Of a DNA stretch of 64,000 nucleotides, positions 1 through 9,326 are shown piece by piece (positions within the stretch are counted from its first letter, which is position 1; each line of letters begins with the position of its first letter). The notes beneath the pieces were generated by a model, which was not told the origin of the DNA, searched no databases, and was given only the letters and a program-made list of their open reading frames with translations. The stretch is from Novosphingobium barchaimii LL02 (GTDB taxonomy: Bacteria; Pseudomonadota; Alphaproteobacteria; Sphingomonadales; Sphingomonadaceae): NCBI RefSeq assembly GCF_001046635.1, contig NZ_KQ130453.1, positions 129,001-193,000 of the forward strand, written 5' to 3'. Both the position numbers and the translations under genes were made by a program.

Positions 1-124
1 CATTCGCTCTGTCCGATATGACACCGCTTGACAGAAATGCCGGACCCGATCAAGAGGGCAACCAACCAACAGGACGACCTGAGGTGAAAACTTCGGACCG
101 ATCCGGATTGAGGAGGGGAGAGTC

Positions 125-2431
125 ATGATTTCGGTACATTCCAGCGGTATAGCCAAGCGCGCAGTATTTGCGTTTTCTGCATCTGCATTTGCACTGGCGG
201 CGGCTTCGCCCGCCTATGCTCAGGTCGAAGAAATTATCGTTACCGCGCAAAAGGTTAAGCAGAACATCCAGGATGTTCCGATTGCCATCAGCGCGGTTAC
301 CGGCGATGCCATGGCCCGCGCCGGCGCCAAGAGCCTTGAGGACATCACCTCGATCGTTCCCTCGGTCACCTTCCGCAAGGGCACGACCAACGCCAACAGC
401 GCCATCGTGATGCGCGGCGTCGGCACCATCAGTTTCTCGGTCGCGGCAGAGCCCAGTGTGTCCACCGTTGTCGACGGCATTGTGCTGAGCCGCTCGGGCC
501 AGTCCTTCCTCGACCTCGTCGATTTCGATCGTCTCGAAGTTCTTCGCGGCCCGCAGGGCACGCTGTTCGGCAAAAATGCGTCGGCTGGCCTCGTCAACAT
601 CGTCTCCAAGGGCGGCACCAAGGATTTTGAGGCCGAAGCCAACGTCTCGGGTACCACCGATGACGAATATCGCGCCAAGATGACCCTGTCCGGCCCCATC
701 GCGCAGGACCTGACCGCGCGCGTCACCGGTTTCTACGGCACGTTCGACGGCAATGTGAAGAACGTCGCGGTCGACAAGACCGTCAACGGGTATGAGCACT
801 ACGGTGCGCGCGGCCTGATCGATTATGACGGCAACGGGGGCCGCCTGCGCCTGATCGCGGACTACTTCAAGGCCAACGACGATTGCTGCGCCGAAGTCAC
901 AGGCGTATCGCGCGGCGCTGTGCTGGACGCAGAACTGGGCATCACGCCGCAGGGCGAGAATACTCGCGACGTCAACCAGAACCTCGTCACCCGCTCGCTC
1001 GACCGCCAGTACAGCTTCACCGCGAGCGCTGATATCGACACCTTTGCTGACCACACGCTCAGCATCGTCACCGGCTATCGCAACTGGAAGAACACCGAAA
1101 TCCGCGACGGCGACTTCCTGCCCCGCGCGATTGTCGGCACCCCGCAACTCCACGATCGCGGTACGGTTGAAACCGATCAGGTTTCCGCTGAAGTCCGCCT
1201 GGCTTCGCCGCAGAATCAAGCGCTTACCTATCAGGTCGGCGGCTTTATGTGGTACTCGAAGAACAGCCAGGACTTCACCCGCAGCGACGTGACTTGCGCC
1301 ACGTCGACCTCGCCCATCGATTCGGTCACGGGCGCGCGTCCGTGCAACCTCAGCGACACGGTAAATACCCTGTTCCCCACCGCCTCTTCGCGCAGCGACG
1401 TGTCGTTCCGCAACTGGGCGATCTTCGGGCAGAGCACGTATGAGTTCACCCCGCAGCTGCGCCTGACGCTGGGCGGCCGTTTCACGCATGACAGCGTGAG
1501 TTATGTCCACACCCGCGCGCCCGCGGTGAATGCGACCACGGGCCTTCCCGCAATCGGCGCCGGACTTTCGGGCGTGGGCGCCGGCGGCACTATCGCTACG
1601 GGCGGCAACGGCACCAACACCTCGCGCGGCAGCACCAGCGCCGACAACTTCTCGGGCAAGGCCGTGCTGCAGTACAACGTCGCCGACGACGTGATGCTCT
1701 ACGGCAGCTACACGCGCGGCTACAAGGGACCGGCGTTCAACGTCTTCTTCAACCACACCGCGCCAACCAACTCGCAGCCTATCGATCCTGAAAAGTCGAA
1801 CAGCTTCGAAGCCGGCGTGAAAAGCCAGTTCTTCGATCGCATGCTGCAGGTCAACGCGACTGCATTCCTGGTCGATTACAAGGGCTTCCAGGCGAACAAC
1901 TTCGTCCTGCTCAACGGCGCGGTGGTCACCAACCTGACCAACGCAGGCACCGTGCGCTCGAAGGGCTTCGAGGTCGATGCGACTTTCGCGCCCACCTCGG
2001 GCCTGACCTTCCGCGCCAACGCCGCCTATGCCGATGCCAAGGTTCGCCGGTTCAACCCGAACCCGCTCACCAACGCACCGGACGCCCGCGACGGCACCCG
2101 CCTGCCGCTGGCGCCCAAGTTCAGCTACACCATTGGCGCCGATTATGACGTCGATGCCGGCCCGGTTAAGCTCTACCTGTCGAGCGACTGGCACCACGTC
2201 TCGAAGCAGTTCTCCGACCTTGGCGAGAGCGGCCCGATCGATCCCTACGGCATCTGGAACGCCAGCGTCGGCGTGTCCGATTCGGAAGACAAGTACCGCC
2301 TGACCTTCATGGTCAGGAACCTGCTGGATGACAGCTACGTGCTGCTCAACACCACTGCCGGACAACGCCTGATGATCCCGCGCGATGCGGACCGTTACGC
2401 CGGCCTCAACTTGCGGGCGCGCTTCAACTGA
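125..2431 (+). CDS. TonB-dependent outer-membrane receptor
   Basis: Predicted outer-membrane beta-barrel that imports a ligand using TonB energy; the ligand is not evident. The 768-residue length is normal for the family. It opens with a signal peptide ending near Ala-Tyr-Ala-Gln (about residue 33), then a TonB-box-like EEIIVTA and a plug domain (IQDVPIAISAVTG, then VLRGPQGTLFGKNASAG near residue 145), followed by the barrel and a C-terminal strand ending LNLRARFN. The ATG follows a purine-rich GGAGGGGAG. A strong intrinsic terminator follows the stop, so the gene is probably a single transcription unit. In sphingomonads such receptors often sit beside catabolic genes, but here the nearest island starts about 6 kb away, so the link is only inference. 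Confidence 0.95.
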   Translation: MISVHSSGIAKRAVFAFSASAFALAAASPAYAQVEEIIVTAQKVKQNIQDVPIAISAVTGDAMARAGAKSLEDITSIVPSVTFRKGTTNANSAIVMRGVGTISFSVAAEPSVSTVVDGIVLSRSGQSFLDLVDFDRLEVLRGPQGTLFGKNASAGLVNIVSKGGTKDFEAEANVSGTTDDEYRAKMTLSGPIAQDLTARVTGFYGTFDGNVKNVAVDKTVNGYEHYGARGLIDYDGNGGRLRLIADYFKANDDCCAEVTGVSRGAVLDAELGITPQGENTRDVNQNLVTRSLDRQYSFTASADIDTFADHTLSIVTGYRNWKNTEIRDGDFLPRAIVGTPQLHDRGTVETDQVSAEVRLASPQNQALTYQVGGFMWYSKNSQDFTRSDVTCATSTSPIDSVTGARPCNLSDTVNTLFPTASSRSDVSFRNWAIFGQSTYEFTPQLRLTLGGRFTHDSVSYVHTRAPAVNATTGLPAIGAGLSGVGAGGTIATGGNGTNTSRGSTSADNFSGKAVLQYNVADDVMLYGSYTRGYKGPAFNVFFNHTAPTNSQPIDPEKSNSFEAGVKSQFFDRMLQVNATAFLVDYKGFQANNFVLLNGAVVTNLTNAGTVRSKGFEVDATFAPTSGLTFRANAAYADAKVRRFNPNPLTNAPDARDGTRLPLAPKFSYTIGADYDVDAGPVKLYLSSDWHHVSKQFSDLGESGPIDPYGIWNASVGVSDSEDKYRLTFMVRNLLDDSYVLLNTTAGQRLMIPRDADRYAGLNLRARFN

Positions 2432-2472
2432 GGGTGGGCGCAAACACCCTCATCTGAAGGCTCGTAGAGAAG

Positions 2473-2508
2473 CCCCGGCGGACCTCCTCCCCGCCGGGGT
2501 TTCTTTTT
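2473..2508 (+). terminator. intrinsic terminator after the TonB receptor
   Basis: Perfect 9-bp stem CCCCGGCGG (2473-2481) pairing with CCGCCGGGG (2491-2499), 9-nt loop, then a T-rich tract to 2508. It lies about 40 nt after the receptor stop codon. Confidence 0.92.
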
Positions 2509-2523
2509 GCGCCATTGACTTTA

Positions 2524-2540
2524 ATAACCAAATGGGTTAT
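2524..2540. promoter_or_regulatory. palindrome of operator type, no adjacent gene
   Basis: Perfect inverted repeat ATAACC-(AAATG)-GGTTAT in a locally AT-rich stretch just after the terminator. The size and shape fit a TetR/MarR-type operator. No convincing gene starts on either side, so it may be left over from a lost promoter. Function is inferred only. Confidence 0.35.
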
Positions 2541-2954
2541 ACCCCTCGTCGTCGATTTCGGTCGACATAGCGGCGGGGCGGGGAGTGTGTAGCTGACACT
2601 TCATGCTTTTCCGCACATGGTCGGCGCCCGGTGGTGGACCGGACAAGCCGCAATCGGATGCGTGGATGAAAACGGGGGTATGCCCCCGGGACCGGCGGCA
2701 GGGGAGCGAGCCCGACCCGCCATCCCCGCGCACCACAGGGCCGAGTCGGTGAGTACCTTGAGGTTTGCCCCTCTCCGGCCGTTCGCGATTCACAGGCAAG
2801 CTCGACAAGCATGTCGCCTGATGCTGGCGGCCCCAGCGTCGGCCATACCCGTCCGCTGAATTTCCCTGGCGTTATCCCGCGTTCGCCGGCGGGTGCGAGA
2901 GCGTGCCTGCCGGATTTATGGGGCAGGGCGGTATAATCCGCCCCCGAACACGCT
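2541..2954. other. gene-free intergenic region
   Basis: About 410 bp of GC-rich DNA between the orphan palindrome and the palindromic repeat. Short open frames exist on both strands but none has a ribosome binding site or a recognisable protein. I see no RNA gene or riboswitch I can support. Confidence 0.5.
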
Positions 2955-3030
2955 CGTCATTGCGGACATAGCGAAGCAACCCAGAGCGATTTACGTCGCC
3001 CTGGGTTGCTTTTCTGTACTCGCAATGACG
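2955..3030. repeat. palindromic intergenic repeat (REP-like)
   Basis: Nested inverted repeat: outer arms CGTCATTGCG (2955-2964) and CGCAATGACG (3021-3030), with an inner stem built on AGCAACCCAG and CTGGGTTGCT. The unit resembles the CGTCATTGCG-type intergenic repeats common in sphingomonads (family recalled, not searched). It ends 8 bp from the stop of the MFS gene on the minus strand and could act as its terminator. A diverged relative occurs at 12056-12120. Confidence 0.7.
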
Positions 3031-3037
3031 GACTGGA

Positions 3038-4318
3038 TCAGTCGACCGCCGTTGCCAGCTTGGGCTGCATCAGGTGGATGAATGCCAGCGCCACCAGATA
3101 GGCCGACCCGCACACCACGAACAGCGGCACATACCCCAGCCCCGAATCCAGCGACCAGCCGGCGAATTCGATGATCCCGGTCCCCGTCAGGTTGCCGCCG
3201 ATGGCGCCCAGCGCGATAACCGTGGCGATCCTGCGCGACGGGATGATCTCGGTCGCCATGCCGAAGATATTGGTCGAGAAACCCTGGTGCGCGAACAGGC
3301 CCATGCCGATGCAGATCGCGGCGATCCACGGGTTCGAGGCGATGAGCGCCAGCGGCATGACCAGCACGATCAGCGCGAAGGCCAGCATCGCGCTTTTGCG
3401 CGCGGCATTCACCGAAAGGCCGCGCAGCAGGAGGGCGGGGTAAAGCGCGCCGCTGCTGACCGCGCCCAGAGCGGCGAGGGTGAAGATGATCGCGATGGGC
3501 CATCCCAGCGCGCCCTGGCTGAGGTTGAACTGGCGCGAGAAGAAGTCAGGAGTCCAGAACAGCACGAACCACCAAACCAGATCGGTGAATGCCTTGGCGC
3601 CGATCACGGTCCAGGTGCGGCGGTCGGAAAGGATCACCCCCCACTCCACCTTGCCGCGCGTGGTGGCGGTCTGCCCGGCGATGGGTTTCAGCTTCGCGGT
3701 GTTGAAATGCCATGCGGCCAGCCACAGCAGGCCCAGCGCGCCGGTCACCAGGAACGCCGCTTTCCAGCCGAAGGCGATGGCGAACGGCGGGATCAGCAGG
3801 GGGGTGATGATGGCGCCGATATTGGGCGCGGTGTTGATGATGCCGATGCCGATGGAGCGGCGCTGGATCGGCAGGTAGATCGCGGCGGTCTTCATCGCGG
3901 CGGGGGTATTGACCGATTCCGCCGTGGCCAGGACCGCGCGGGCGATCACGAATTGCTGCACGCTGGCGGCCAGCGCATGGGCCATGCCGGCCAGGCTCCA
4001 CACCGCCACAGCAAAGCCATAGGCGAAGCGCACGCCGAACCGGTCGACGAACCAGCCCACGCCGAGCAGCGAAGCGGCGGCGGCAAGCTGGAAGATCGAG
4101 CCGAGGTGGGCGAACTGCTGGTCGGTCCAGTTGAATTCGGCCTCCAGCATGGGTTTTAGCAGCGCCAGAACCTGCCGGTCGACGTAGTTCAGGGCGGTTG
4201 CCAGGAAGATCAGCCCGATCAACACGTTCTGCGCGCGAATGGCGGCGGGATCGGCCGAGCCTTCTGCAAGCGATGGGGCGGGCGGGGGCGCGGCGCCCTG
4301 CGGTTCGTGCAACGTCAT
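3038..4318 (-). CDS. MFS transporter (hexuronate/anion symporter type)
   Basis: Inner-membrane permease of the major facilitator superfamily, 426 residues with about 12 hydrophobic segments. After a Pro/Ala-rich N-terminal tail, the first helix carries NYVDRQVLALL, typical of the anion:cation symporter/hexuronate branch. The substrate cannot be read from sequence. The ATG is preceded by GGGAGAG at good spacing. The gene is alone, divergent from the YeiH-type gene across about 160 bp, and its 3' end abuts the palindromic repeat. Confidence 0.88.
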   Translation of the reverse strand: MTLHEPQGAAPPPAPSLAEGSADPAAIRAQNVLIGLIFLATALNYVDRQVLALLKPMLEAEFNWTDQQFAHLGSIFQLAAAASLLGVGWFVDRFGVRFAYGFAVAVWSLAGMAHALAASVQQFVIARAVLATAESVNTPAAMKTAAIYLPIQRRSIGIGIINTAPNIGAIITPLLIPPFAIAFGWKAAFLVTGALGLLWLAAWHFNTAKLKPIAGQTATTRGKVEWGVILSDRRTWTVIGAKAFTDLVWWFVLFWTPDFFSRQFNLSQGALGWPIAIIFTLAALGAVSSGALYPALLLRGLSVNAARKSAMLAFALIVLVMPLALIASNPWIAAICIGMGLFAHQGFSTNIFGMATEIIPSRRIATVIALGAIGGNLTGTGIIEFAGWSLDSGLGYVPLFVVCGSAYLVALAFIHLMQPKLATAVD

Positions 4319-4480
4319 TCAGCTCTCCCATAGCCTGCCGCTTCGTCGGCGACAATTCATTGCCATCCGCGCGCAAAGCTCTTGCTCCGCCGTGCGCATG
4401 GCCATACAGGTCGATATGACACCGCAGGACAGACAGCAAGCATCTTCATCGCGAAGGATGCAGTCGGGAGACGAGCACAG

Positions 4481-5548
4481 GTGAGCACAGATCACGCCGG
4501 CGACCTTTATGGCGAGATGTTCCTGGTAGAGCAGGGCGCCGTTTCCGCGCCGCGAAGGCGGCTGGAGGAATGGAAGCTGCTGTGGCCCGGCCTCGCCATC
4601 TGCGGGATCGCGAGCATTGCCGCCGCCTGGCTTTCGGAACATTACGGCGCGCCTATCATCCTGATGGGCCTGCTGATCGGCCTGTCGCTTAACTTCGTCA
4701 CCAGCGAAGTACGCACCCATCCCGGCCTCGATTTCGTATCCAAGGCGTGCCTGCGCTGGGGCATCGTGGTGCTGGGCACGCAGGTTACCATCGCCCAGAT
4801 CGGCGATCTTGGCCCCGTGCCATTCCTGGCACTGCTGACGGTGATGGCCGCCGCGATGGGTACGGCGCTGCTGGTGGCGCGGCTGAACGGTGCCTCCACC
4901 GCGATCGGCCTGCTGGCCGGCGGAGCGACCGCGATCTGCGGTGCTTCTGCGGCGCTGGCGCTGTTCGGCGTGCTGGGGCCAAAGCGGGTCAGCCAGGCGC
5001 AGTTCGCGCTGACGCTGGTGGTGATCTCGCTCGCCTCGGCGCTGGCTATGTCGTTCTATCCGCCGCTGGCGGGGCTGCTCCACCTTGACGACCGGCAGGC
5101 AGGCTTCCTGATCGGCGCCTCGATCCATGATGTGGCCCAGGCGATCGGCGGCGGATATGCCTATTCCGACGTCGCCGGCAGCTATGCCACCATCGTCAAG
5201 CTATCGCGCGTGGCGCTGCTGGCGCCGGTGGTGGCGATCGTCTCGGTCATGGTGGCTGACGAGGACGCGGCCGGGCGGCACTGGATCAGGAAGCTGGCGA
5301 TGCCCTGGTTCATCACCCTGTTCCTGGCGGTGGTGGTGGTCAATTCGCTGGTCACGGTGCCGCAGGTGGTGGTCCATGGCACGCTGACCCTGTCCAAGGC
5401 GCTCTTGCTGCTGGCGGTCACGGCAACGGCGATGCGATCGCGCCTCGACCTCGTAATGCAGATGGGCTGGCGCGCGGCGATGCCGGTGGTTGCCGCGACG
5501 CTGGCATCCCTGGTGGTGGCCTGCGCGTTCAGCATGCTGATCCTTTGA
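4481..5548 (+). CDS. YeiH/UPF0324-family membrane permease
   Basis: Polytopic inner-membrane protein of the YeiH/YadS family (conserved hypothetical 698), sometimes called putative sulfate exporters. Visible family features are PIILMGLLIGLSLN, the GGATAICGASAALALFG segment, and GASIHDVAQAIGGGYAYS near the middle. I chose the GTG at 4481, preceded by CGGGAG with 10-nt spacing, giving 355 residues; an in-frame upstream ATG at 4382 has no ribosome site and adds a non-conserved tail, and ATG 4517 is a further alternative. glpD starts 7 bp downstream, so the three genes may be cotranscribed, although YeiH has no known link to glycerol. Confidence 0.85.
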   Translation: MSTDHAGDLYGEMFLVEQGAVSAPRRRLEEWKLLWPGLAICGIASIAAAWLSEHYGAPIILMGLLIGLSLNFVTSEVRTHPGLDFVSKACLRWGIVVLGTQVTIAQIGDLGPVPFLALLTVMAAAMGTALLVARLNGASTAIGLLAGGATAICGASAALALFGVLGPKRVSQAQFALTLVVISLASALAMSFYPPLAGLLHLDDRQAGFLIGASIHDVAQAIGGGYAYSDVAGSYATIVKLSRVALLAPVVAIVSVMVADEDAAGRHWIRKLAMPWFITLFLAVVVVNSLVTVPQVVVHGTLTLSKALLLLAVTATAMRSRLDLVMQMGWRAAMPVVAATLASLVVACAFSMLIL

Positions 5549-5555
5549 GAGAATT

Positions 5556-7040
5556 ATGACCGAAACCCTCTACGATATCGCGATCATCGGCGGCGGCGTG
5601 AACGGCTGCGGCATTGCCCGCGACGCTGCCGGGCGCGGCGCCAAAGTGCTGCTGCTGGAGCAGGGCGACCTGGCCGGCGGCACCTCCTCCGCCTCTACCA
5701 AGCTGATCCACGGCGGCCTGCGCTACCTTGAACATTACGAGTTCGCGCTGGTTCGCGAGGCGTTGTCGGAGCGGGAGCGGCTATGGTCCATTGCCCCGCA
5801 CATCATCCGGCCGATGCGCTTCGTGCTGCCGCATGTGAAGGGGTTGCGCCCGCGCTGGCTGCTGCGCCTTGGCCTGTTCCTTTACGACCATATCGGCGGC
5901 CGCCGCGCGCTGCCGGCGACCGAGTCCATCAATCTGCACCGGCACCCGGCCGGCAAGCCGCTGAAGGCCGGATTCGGCCCGGCCTTCGTCTATTCCGACG
6001 GCTGGGTCGACGATGCCCGCCTTGTCGTGCTTAACGCCCGCGATGCGGCGGACCGGGGCGCGACCATCCTTACCCGCACTCCCGTCGACGGGCTGGAGCG
6101 CCGGGGCGCGGAGTGGCAGATCCGCAGCGGGGCCAGCCGGTTTCGCGCCAAGGCGGTGGTCAATGCCGCGGGCCCTTCGGTCCTCGACATGCTGGGCCGC
6201 GCCGGTGAGAAGACCGAGCGGCGGATGCGTCTGGTGCGCGGCTCGCACATCGTGGTGCCGCGCCTGTTCGATCACGCCTATGCCTATTTCTTCCAGATAC
6301 CCGATGGGCGCATCTTCTTCGCGATCCCCTATCAGGATGACTTCACCCTGATCGGCACGACCGACCGCGACCACGAAGGCCCCCTTAGCGAAGTGAAGGC
6401 CAGCGCGGAGGAGATCGCCTATTTGTGCGAGGCGGCCAATGCCTACTTCGCCAAGGCCATCGCCCCCGCCGATGTCGTGTGGAGCTATTCCGGCGTGCGG
6501 CCCCTGATCGACGACGGTTCGGGCAAGCCCGAAGCGGCGACGCGCGGTTACAGCTTCGACCTGGACCTGGACCTGCAGGGCGCGGCGCCGCTGCTCTCGG
6601 TGTTCGGCGGCAAGATCACGACCTACCGCCACCTTGCCAAGGATGCGGTGGAGAAGCTGGCCGGCCTGGTGCCCTCGCTGACCGGCAGGGACTGGACGGC
6701 GACTGCGCCGCTGCCCGGCGGCGATTTTCCCATGCAGGGGATCGAGGACCTGAAGGCCGGTCTGGCCCGCAGCCATTCCTTCCTTGACGCCGCGACGGTG
6801 GACCGCATCGCCCGCGCCTATGGCACCCTTGCCCGCACCTGGCTGGGCGGGGCCAGCGACATGGCCATGCTGGGCACGCATTTCGGCCACGGCCTGACCG
6901 CTGCAGAAGTGGACTATCTGATGACGCGCGAATGGGCCACTTGCGCGCAGGACGTGCTGTGGCGGCGGACCAAGCTGGGATTGAGGCTCGATAGCGGGCA
7001 AGTCGAAAAACTAGAACAGTACATGGGTGAGAAGCGGTGA
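5556..7040 (+). CDS. glpD: aerobic glycerol-3-phosphate dehydrogenase
   Basis: FAD-dependent, membrane-associated oxidation of sn-glycerol 3-phosphate to dihydroxyacetone phosphate, passing electrons to quinone. The 494-residue protein has the N-terminal FAD fold (IIGGGVNGCGIARDAAGRG) and the GlpD signature SSASTKLIHGGLRYLEHYEF near residues 48-67. A second conserved block reads FGGKITTYRHLAKDAVEKL around residue 350. The last codons overlap the glpK start by 4 bp, indicating translational coupling. No glpF or glpR is visible nearby. Confidence 0.96.
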   Translation: MTETLYDIAIIGGGVNGCGIARDAAGRGAKVLLLEQGDLAGGTSSASTKLIHGGLRYLEHYEFALVREALSERERLWSIAPHIIRPMRFVLPHVKGLRPRWLLRLGLFLYDHIGGRRALPATESINLHRHPAGKPLKAGFGPAFVYSDGWVDDARLVVLNARDAADRGATILTRTPVDGLERRGAEWQIRSGASRFRAKAVVNAAGPSVLDMLGRAGEKTERRMRLVRGSHIVVPRLFDHAYAYFFQIPDGRIFFAIPYQDDFTLIGTTDRDHEGPLSEVKASAEEIAYLCEAANAYFAKAIAPADVVWSYSGVRPLIDDGSGKPEAATRGYSFDLDLDLQGAAPLLSVFGGKITTYRHLAKDAVEKLAGLVPSLTGRDWTATAPLPGGDFPMQGIEDLKAGLARSHSFLDAATVDRIARAYGTLARTWLGGASDMAMLGTHFGHGLTAAEVDYLMTREWATCAQDVLWRRTKLGLRLDSGQVEKLEQYMGEKR

Positions 7041-8515
7041 AGGGCGAACATATCCTGGTCCTCGACGAAGGGACCACCTCCACGCGCGCCATCGTCTATG
7101 CGCCGGACGGAAAGATCCTGCATGTCGCGCAGGCGGAACTGACGCAGTATTATCCAGAGCCGGGCCACGTCGAGCATGACGCTTCGGAAATCTGGGACAA
7201 AACGCTGGCCTGCGCGCAGGAGGTAATCGCCAAGCTGGGCGGCGCGGATCGCATCGCCGCGCTGGGCATCACCAACCAGCGCGAAACCGTGGTCGCCTGG
7301 GACCGCAGTACGGGCGAGCCGATCACCCGCGCCATAGTGTGGCAGGACCGGCGCACCGCCGCGCAATGCGCCCGGCTTCGTGAGGCCGGGCATGAGGACA
7401 TGCTGCAGGCCCGCACCGGGCTGGTCATCGACCCTTACTTTTCCGGCACCAAGATGCGCTGGATTCTGGACAACGTACCGGAAGCACGCGCGCTGGGGGA
7501 CCGGCTGGCGCTGGGCACGGTCGAAAGCTGGCTGGTATGGAAGCTGACCGGCGGGCTGCATGTCTCCGACGCCAGCAATGCCAGCCGCACACAGCTTCTG
7601 GCGCTGGACGGGCCGGACTGGGACGACGATCTGCTCGCCCTTTTCGGCGTGCCCCGTGCAGCGCTGCCCAAGGTGGTCGATACCGCCGGGACCGTCGGCA
7701 CCTGCGATGCCGCGCTGCTGGGCGCGGCAATTCCGATCAGCGGGCTGGCGGGGGATCAGCAGTCGGCGACGATCGGCCAGCACTGCCTCGCCATCGGCGA
7801 AACCAAGGCGACCTTCGGCACCGGCGCCTTCATCCTGACCAACATGGGACCTGTGCTCCCGCGCTCCTCGCACCGCCTGCTTGGGACGGTGCTGTGCCAG
7901 CAGGACGGCAAGCGCACTTATGCATTGGAAGGCTCGATCTTCGTGGCGGGCAGCCTCATCAAGTGGCTGCGCGATGAACTTGGCGTCATCCGCACGGCGG
8001 CCGAAAGCGAGGAACTGGCCCGCGCCGTGCCGGACAATGGCGGCGTCCTGTTCCTGCCCGCGTTGGCGGGTCTGGGCGCGCCGCACTGGAAGCCCGATGC
8101 CACCGGCGTGGTCACCGGCCTGACGCAGGGCACCAGCCGCGCCCATATCGTGCGCGCGGCCATGGAATCGCTGGCCCACCAGTGCCACGATCTGCAGGCC
8201 GCCTTCGCGGCGGACGGGGCCGACTGGAAGATGCTGCGCATTGACGGCGGGATGAGCGCCAACAACTGGATGGCGCAGGACCTTGCCGATATCCTGGCCC
8301 TGCCGGTGGAACGCCCCGCCGATACGGAGACGACCGCGCTGGGCGCAGCGATGCTGGCAGGGGTCGGCGTGGGCCTTCATGCCTCGCTGGAAGATGCGAT
8401 GACAATGGGCGGCGCGCTCACCCGGTTCATCCCGACGATGGGCGAGGCGACCCGCAGCGCCCGCATTGCGCCGTGGCAATCAGGCCTGCGCCGGCATATC
8501 GACGGGCTGGACTGA
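7037..8515 (+). CDS. glpK: glycerol kinase
   Basis: ATP-dependent phosphorylation of glycerol to sn-glycerol 3-phosphate, the substrate of the upstream glpD product. It is a full-length FGGY-family kinase (492 residues) with the N-terminal phosphate loop LDEGTTSTRAIVY, the substrate block ITNQRETVVAWDR, the catalytic-region GLAGDQQSATIGQ and the C-terminal DGGMSANNWMAQDLADIL. The start is GTG, overlapping the glpD stop in a GTGA arrangement. About 90 bp later the convergent VOC gene ends; a weak hairpin without a T-tract lies in the gap. Confidence 0.97.
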   Translation: MKGEHILVLDEGTTSTRAIVYAPDGKILHVAQAELTQYYPEPGHVEHDASEIWDKTLACAQEVIAKLGGADRIAALGITNQRETVVAWDRSTGEPITRAIVWQDRRTAAQCARLREAGHEDMLQARTGLVIDPYFSGTKMRWILDNVPEARALGDRLALGTVESWLVWKLTGGLHVSDASNASRTQLLALDGPDWDDDLLALFGVPRAALPKVVDTAGTVGTCDAALLGAAIPISGLAGDQQSATIGQHCLAIGETKATFGTGAFILTNMGPVLPRSSHRLLGTVLCQQDGKRTYALEGSIFVAGSLIKWLRDELGVIRTAAESEELARAVPDNGGVLFLPALAGLGAPHWKPDATGVVTGLTQGTSRAHIVRAAMESLAHQCHDLQAAFAADGADWKMLRIDGGMSANNWMAQDLADILALPVERPADTETTALGAAMLAGVGVGLHASLEDAMTMGGALTRFIPTMGEATRSARIAPWQSGLRRHIDGLD

Positions 8516-8606
8516 CACGCTTTGCCTGTACTGCGTGAGGCGGCGCTAAAAGGCCGCTGCCCGGCAAGGTGCGGCAGCGCAATGTGGAGCAGGCTGGCGC
8601 CCGCCG

Positions 8607-9140
8607 TCAGATAGTTCGGCGCGGATCGCTTCCGTCCCACTGCGCTGCGGCGCTGCGGATCATGTCGAACAGTTCCACCATCGGCGGCAGCGGCTTGATC
8701 ACCTCGACCAGCGGGCTGAGGCCATCGCGTGCCGTGTCGAGATAGGCGAATCGCGATAGCGGTAGGCGCCCCTCCAGCAGCACCGGCACGCCGTCCGCCC
8801 GCGCGCGCGCCAGCGTGGCGTCGTAGTCCTCAATCCAGGTGCCGTAGTGATGCACGCCGTTTTTCCCGCTTTCCAGAAAGTCGCGGTAGGTGGAAGGCGC
8901 GGTCCCGGGCTGGATCAGTTCGATCATGGTATCGCCGCTGTAGCTGATCGACACGCCGCCGAAGATCGGCTCGTCCAGCGGCGCGGGCCGTTCGTCCACC
9001 GCCAGTTCCTCGAACGGCAGGGGCAGTGGGAAATCGTAGAACGGCCCCACCCCCATCGCCTGTGTCCAGTGCGACACCGCCTCGTCCAGATCGGGCACGA
9101 CATAGGCGACCTGAAATATCTTTCCGTAGATCCGGCTCAT
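8607..9140 (-). CDS. VOC (glyoxalase-fold) family protein
   Basis: Vicinal-oxygen-chelate fold protein of about 177 residues, beginning RIYGKIFQVAYVVPDLDEAV, with later metal-site-like strands (NGVHHYGTWIEDYDATL and FAYLDTARDGLSPLVEVI). Such proteins are dioxygenases, epimerases, lyases or binding proteins; the reaction here is unknown. I prefer the second ATG (9140) because GGGAG is about 10 nt upstream; the first ATG at 9149 is too close to it. It is divergent from the first Rieske gene, and the shared promoter region carries the 20-bp operator, which places it in the same regulon. Confidence 0.82.
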   Translation of the reverse strand: MSRIYGKIFQVAYVVPDLDEAVSHWTQAMGVGPFYDFPLPLPFEELAVDERPAPLDEPIFGGVSISYSGDTMIELIQPGTAPSTYRDFLESGKNGVHHYGTWIEDYDATLARARADGVPVLLEGRLPLSRFAYLDTARDGLSPLVEVIKPLPPMVELFDMIRSAAAQWDGSDPRRTI

Positions 9141-9204
9141 CGTCGGCATTCTCCCGTTGCGCCGCGTTCCCGTGTCTTATCGTCGCACGAGGTCGCGATC
9201 ATGC

Positions 9205-9233
9205 TTGAAAAACAATCATGACTGTTTTCTAAT
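9205..9233 (+). promoter_or_regulatory. candidate sigma70 promoter of the Rieske tandem
   Basis: TTGAAA (9205-9210), 17-bp spacer, TCTAAT (9228-9233). The operator at 9209-9228 fills the whole spacer, which would make repressor binding and RNA polymerase mutually exclusive. Predicted by eye. Confidence 0.5.
9209..9228. promoter_or_regulatory. 20-bp regulon operator, copy 1
   Basis: AAAACAATCATGACTGTTTT, a near-perfect palindrome (AAAACA / TGTTTT arms around CATG). It is the best copy of a motif found at five promoter regions of the island and lies between the divergent VOC and Rieske genes. The cognate protein is probably the TetR regulator at 17867-18547. Confidence 0.7.
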
Positions 9234-9326
9234 GAATGTCCACCCCGGTGCGATTCGGCCGAAGAGAGCTGACCGCCAGGAGGATCGCCTTCGCCCCCCG
9301 GCGAGGCGGTGTCCCAGAGGAGAGGG

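Noticed and set aside
50-2443. A 797-codon open frame on the minus strand opposite the TonB receptor
   Set aside because: It lies almost entirely antisense to a well-supported receptor gene, has low-complexity Arg/Ala/Gly/Val-rich content and matches no family. Long antisense frames are common in high-GC DNA.
2537-2859. Short open frames on both strands between the TonB receptor and the MFS gene
   Set aside because: No ribosome binding sites, no family features, and they overlap each other.
8551-8580. Terminator between glpK and the VOC gene
   Set aside because: The CGCTGCC/GGCAGCG stem is short and has no T-tract, so I did not list it as a terminator.
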